Below are positions 6,691 through 8,326 of a DNA stretch of 8,326 nucleotides, one piece after another (position 1 is the first letter of the stretch; every line of letters starts with the position of its first letter). Both the position numbers and the translations under genes were made by a program. The stretch comes from Thiotrichales bacterium (GTDB taxonomy: Bacteria > Pseudomonadota > Gammaproteobacteria > J044). The notes under the pieces are model-generated. The model was not told the DNA's origin and searched no databases. It saw nothing but the letters and a program-made list of their open reading frames with translations. The stretch covers positions 1 to 8,326 of the forward strand of contig JANTGN010000107.1 of NCBI GenBank assembly GCA_024762895.1, read 5' to 3'.

Positions 6691-6767
6691 TCGCCTGCTA
6701 CTGCGTGGCTGAGGCGAGTTACTTCTTTGTCATTAGCTACAAAGAAGTAACCAAGAAAGAGCCACCC
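6691..6767 (+). repeat. Two-hairpin palindromic repeat, left copy
   Basis: Hairpin A (6691-6717): TCGCCT pairs with AGGCGA around a 15-base loop. Hairpin B abuts it (6718-6751): GTTACTTCTTTGT pairs perfectly over 13 bp with ACAAAGAAGTAAC around loop CATTAGCT. A conserved tail, CAAGAAAGAGCCACCC, runs to 6767. Bases 6714-6767 are the exact reverse complement of 8249-8302 (54 of 54). Similar elements with an ACAAAGAAGTAACCAAGAAAG-like core occur, in my recollection, as dispersed repeats in many proteobacterial genomes and often give rise to spurious predicted proteins. It lies just past the pteridine reductase stop and past the 3' end of the nuclease gene, so it could limit transcription from both sides, but no U-run follows. 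Confidence 0.85.
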
Positions 6768-6962
6768 CAAACTGACTGGCCTTTGGCTCCCCTCGCATCA
6801 TTCCAGATTCTAAACGGACCGGGCCTGATGCTGCGTCCATGCACCAGCAGGCCCTTTTGCAGCATCCCTGCTGCAAATCCTGAATCTTCCACTCAGCTCT
6901 GCAGTCAGCAAGGGGGTAAGGGATTGAAGCTTCAAATTAGAATTGTAATGTTTAGTTTTGTC
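6768..6962. other. Non-coding interval between left repeat and nuclease gene
   Basis: I see no credible gene here. A frame open from 6561 to 6992 on the plus strand is made of pteridine reductase antiphase and repeat sequence, with low-complexity content. A segment near 6818-6842 resembles, imperfectly, the inverted sequence at 8176-8198 (shared core GCGTCCATGC), so the repeat family may extend inward beyond the exact 54 bp. The palindrome TTGAAGCTTCAA is at 6924-6935, about 28 bases past the nuclease stop. About here composition shifts from GC-rich to AT-rich. Confidence 0.5.
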
Positions 6963-7916
6963 CTAAACCGGACCTTGGCCATGTCTCCATAACCATGGAG
7001 GAACTGGATTAGATGTCCTCCATAAGCCAACTCTCTTATTTCTAGCCCACTTCTCAAGTTGATTAAGTTTATCTCGCCTATATTTAGGAAGATGCTCGTA
7101 ATATTTTCGCATAACCCACGCATGACCTTTAACGACCATTTGTTCGTTAACGTTTATCCAGTCGGTGCCGGACTTTTCCTGTACATAAATTGTAGCTAGC
7201 TGCCTCCCATAGTGGTCATTACCGTAAACCTGAATACGCACTCGTTTCCCACCAATCAGTTTGATCAAGCCTGAAGTCGCAATGTTGCCCCATGGCTGCC
7301 CATCTTCTGGACAGTCAATCGAGTCTAATCGTATTTTCGTTTGTCTCCATGAGGAAGAAACGATAACTGTATCGCCGTCGATTACTCGCACTACTTTTAC
7401 CAATGGAAAATCGTGTACATCATTACGAATTCCTTCGACCCCACCTAAAATACCGCTCTCTTGTGCGACATTTTGAACGGTTGCAGTTAATTTCTGACTT
7501 TTTACTTCAACAGTCTCACGATCTTTATAACCACGCTGTCTTCTATTATATGTGGCGATCACGACTACCACTATAAATACGGCACCGCCGATAGATATAA
7601 GCACCCGCAGTGATGAGTCATATTTAGCATTTTCCTGTTCTAAGACTCTGACATGCTTTGTTGATATATAGCCCTTTGTTTCATTTCCATACATGATCTC
7701 TGCCCAGTATTTCGAAACGGGTACTACGGTAAGCTGGTCACCTTTACTAAGATGGCCATTGATAGGAGACCTTACTGAAGGGGCTGCACGGACATTAAGT
7801 GCGTAAGCCGTTACTTCAACAAGTTTTTCGTTAGATGTAGCTATAGGTGCATGCGTTAAGAACAAGAAAAAAACAACTATTAGAGAAACTAGTATCTTAT
7901 TTGCTTTGTTAAGCAT
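6963..7916 (-). CDS. Membrane-anchored SH3b-staphylococcal nuclease-like protein
   Basis: A 317-residue protein in three parts. An N-terminal hydrophobic segment (8-26) acts as signal or anchor. A bacterial SH3 domain (about 33-92) has AYALNVRAAPSVRS and GYISTKHV. A second membrane segment (about 104-122) is followed by the basic YNRRQRGYKDR. Residues about 172-305 form a thermonuclease (SNase) domain: VIDGDTV with Asp182, IRLDSIDCPE with Arg196, Asp201 and Glu204, YGRQLATIY with Arg238, and RVGLW. These correspond to Asp21, Arg35, Asp40, Glu43 and Arg87 of staphylococcal nuclease, so activity is expected. By the positive-inside rule the SH3b domain would be periplasmic and the nuclease cytoplasmic, which is unusual. 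The start at 7916 has a G-rich stretch upstream. Codon use is AT-rich, unlike neighbours. Natural role unknown; DNA or RNA degradation is family-based. Confidence 0.88.
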   Translation of the reverse strand: MLNKANKILVSLIVVFFLFLTHAPIATSNEKLVEVTAYALNVRAAPSVRSPINGHLSKGDQLTVVPVSKYWAEIMYGNETKGYISTKHVRVLEQENAKYDSSLRVLISIGGAVFIVVVVIATYNRRQRGYKDRETVEVKSQKLTATVQNVAQESGILGGVEGIRNDVHDFPLVKVVRVIDGDTVIVSSSWRQTKIRLDSIDCPEDGQPWGNIATSGLIKLIGGKRVRIQVYGNDHYGRQLATIYVQEKSGTDWINVNEQMVVKGHAWVMRKYYEHLPKYRRDKLNQLEKWARNKRVGLWRTSNPVPPWLWRHGQGPV

Positions 7917-7934
7917 TTTTGCCCCCCGCGTTCA

Positions 7935-7982
7935 TTATTACTTGTAGGACGCACTTACAAAGCAAGAATTCATGTAATGAAT
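7935..7982 (-). promoter_or_regulatory. Possible promoter and operator-like inverted repeat for the nuclease gene
   Basis: On the minus strand TTGCTT (complement of 7960-7965) and TAATAA (complement of 7935-7940) are spaced by 19 bases, longer than ideal; initiation would fall just upstream of the G-rich ribosome-site region. Directly upstream is ATTCAT-GTA-ATGAAT (7968-7982), a perfect 6-bp inverted repeat of the kind bound by dimeric regulators. Both calls are weak. Confidence 0.25.
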
Positions 7983-8248
7983 GTGATTGGCGGCATTAGA
8001 TAAGTAAGTGGCGTGTAAGGAGATATAGTTATTAGCAATCTAGAATTCCGCCACTGGCTAAAAGAAGACTTTTTAAAATTCAATTATCGAAGCCCTCCCT
8101 TCCCCTTTTGTCCTTACTGAACATACGTAATCCTTTAGTAGCCTGAGACAGGGAAGCCTCAGGCAGGCATGCCGCGCATGGACGCGCGTCATGCCGGTGC
8201 GTTAAGAAGGATAACGTTTGTGAAGGAATCCGCAGGGTAAGGACAATA
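7983..8248. other. Non-coding interval between nuclease promoter region and right repeat
   Basis: No gene can be supported. The only suggestive item is an AAGGAG (8017-8022) eight bases before an ATT-initiated 29-codon frame ending at 8120, which lacks a normal start codon. The right part (about 8130-8248) returns to higher GC and includes short palindromes (GGCATGCC at 8167-8174, and the GCGCGC-containing stretch near 8180-8190), plus the segment that resembles 6818-6842 in inverted orientation. Confidence 0.4.
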
Positions 8249-8325
8249 GGGTGGCTCTTTCTTGGTTACTTCTTTGTAGCTAATGACAAAGAAGTAACTC
8301 GCTCGATCCACAAAGTGGAGAGCGA
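8249..8325 (-). repeat. Two-hairpin palindromic repeat, right copy (inverted)
   Basis: The exact inverse of the left copy over 8249-8302. Hairpin B uses 8265-8277 and 8286-8298 (13 bp). Hairpin A abuts it at 8299-8325: TCGCTC pairs with GAGCGA, then after a two-base bulge TCCAC pairs with GTGGA around an AAA loop. Its sequence differs from the left copy's hairpin A, yet the 27-base length and outer stem are preserved, and stem pairs five and six differ by compensatory changes. One base of the window remains after it. Confidence 0.85.
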
Positions 8326-8326
8326 A

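Larger units (their letters stand above)
6691..8325. mobile_element. Candidate acquired cassette: nuclease gene between inverted two-hairpin repeats
   Basis: Two copies of one repeat (6691-6767 and 8249-8325) lie in opposite orientation and enclose about 1.5 kb that is AT-rich compared with the rest of the window and holds one gene. Outer boundaries are symmetrical: in each copy a 27-base hairpin, then a 34-base hairpin, then a 16-base conserved tail pointing inward. No transposase gene, no target-site duplication at the outer edges (bases just outside the shared 54 bp differ) and no attC-type core sites were found. Mobility is therefore inference. The alternative is independent spread of a dispersed repeat next to an old insertion. 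Confidence 0.35.

Noticed and set aside
6653..6751. Rho-independent terminator after the pteridine reductase
   Set aside because: GTTTTTATAAAAAC is AT-only and the strong hairpins of the repeat are not followed by a U-run on either strand.
6561..6992. 143-codon plus-strand frame across the left repeat
   Set aside because: It starts in a second frame of the pteridine reductase and reads through palindromic repeat DNA into the nuclease 3' end; such frames over this kind of repeat are typical spurious predictions.
6714..8302. Integron attC sites
   Set aside because: The GTTAC/GTAAC ends of hairpin B superficially resemble core sites, but they do not fit GTTRRRY/RYYYAAC, the stem is perfectly paired without extrahelical bases, and no integrase gene is present.
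6700..8315. Target-site duplication outside the inverted repeats
   Set aside because: Bases next to the 54-bp arms do not form a convincing direct repeat, and the window ends too soon after the right copy to test longer ones.

Overview
The window looks like chromosomal DNA from a gammaproteobacterium. The Cca protein aligns closely from memory with the E. coli enzyme, HD domain included. The rest is core metabolism and envelope genes (UppP, a MidA/NDUFAF7-type methyltransferase, an NDUFA9-like SDR, a pteridine reductase). Two exported proteins, one a rhodanese, would suit a free-living, possibly sulfur-oxidising lineage, but that is inference. Most of the window is moderately GC-rich; about 6.94-8.08 kb is visibly AT-rich.

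Layout. 1-304 (-): N-terminus of an aldehyde dehydrogenase running off the left edge. 305-379: divergent promoter region with the perfect palindrome GATCGCGCGATC between a plausible -35 and -10. 380-2564 (+): NDUFA9-like SDR, then cca four bases later, probably one transcript. cca converges on a leftward gene and the two stop codons share the palindrome CTAG. 2561-3692 (-): small exported protein of unknown function, then an exported rhodanese with two cysteine-pair motifs; a possible structured leader lies upstream. 3850-5848 (-): MidA-like methyltransferase, then uppP, 22 bases apart. 5897-6652 (+): pteridine-reductase-type SDR, divergent from the methyltransferase, with a good promoter inside the methyltransferase's 5' end.

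The most unusual part is 6691-8325. Two copies of a two-hairpin repeat face each other, sharing a perfect 54-bp inverted repeat, and enclose about 1.5 kb of AT-rich DNA with a single gene. That gene encodes an SH3b domain, a membrane segment and a staphylococcal-nuclease domain with all catalytic residues. The outer hairpin of the repeat differs between the copies but keeps its pairing through compensatory changes. This looks like an acquired nuclease cassette bracketed by a dispersed palindromic repeat, though mobility is unproven.

Functional links. Two proteins are homologous to mitochondrial complex I subunit/assembly factors (NDUFA9, NDUFAF7), which hints at a respiratory or quinone connection. 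uppP (lipid carrier recycling), cca (tRNA maturation) and the pteridine reductase are housekeeping. No rRNA, tRNA, CRISPR array or recognisable transposase gene was seen.
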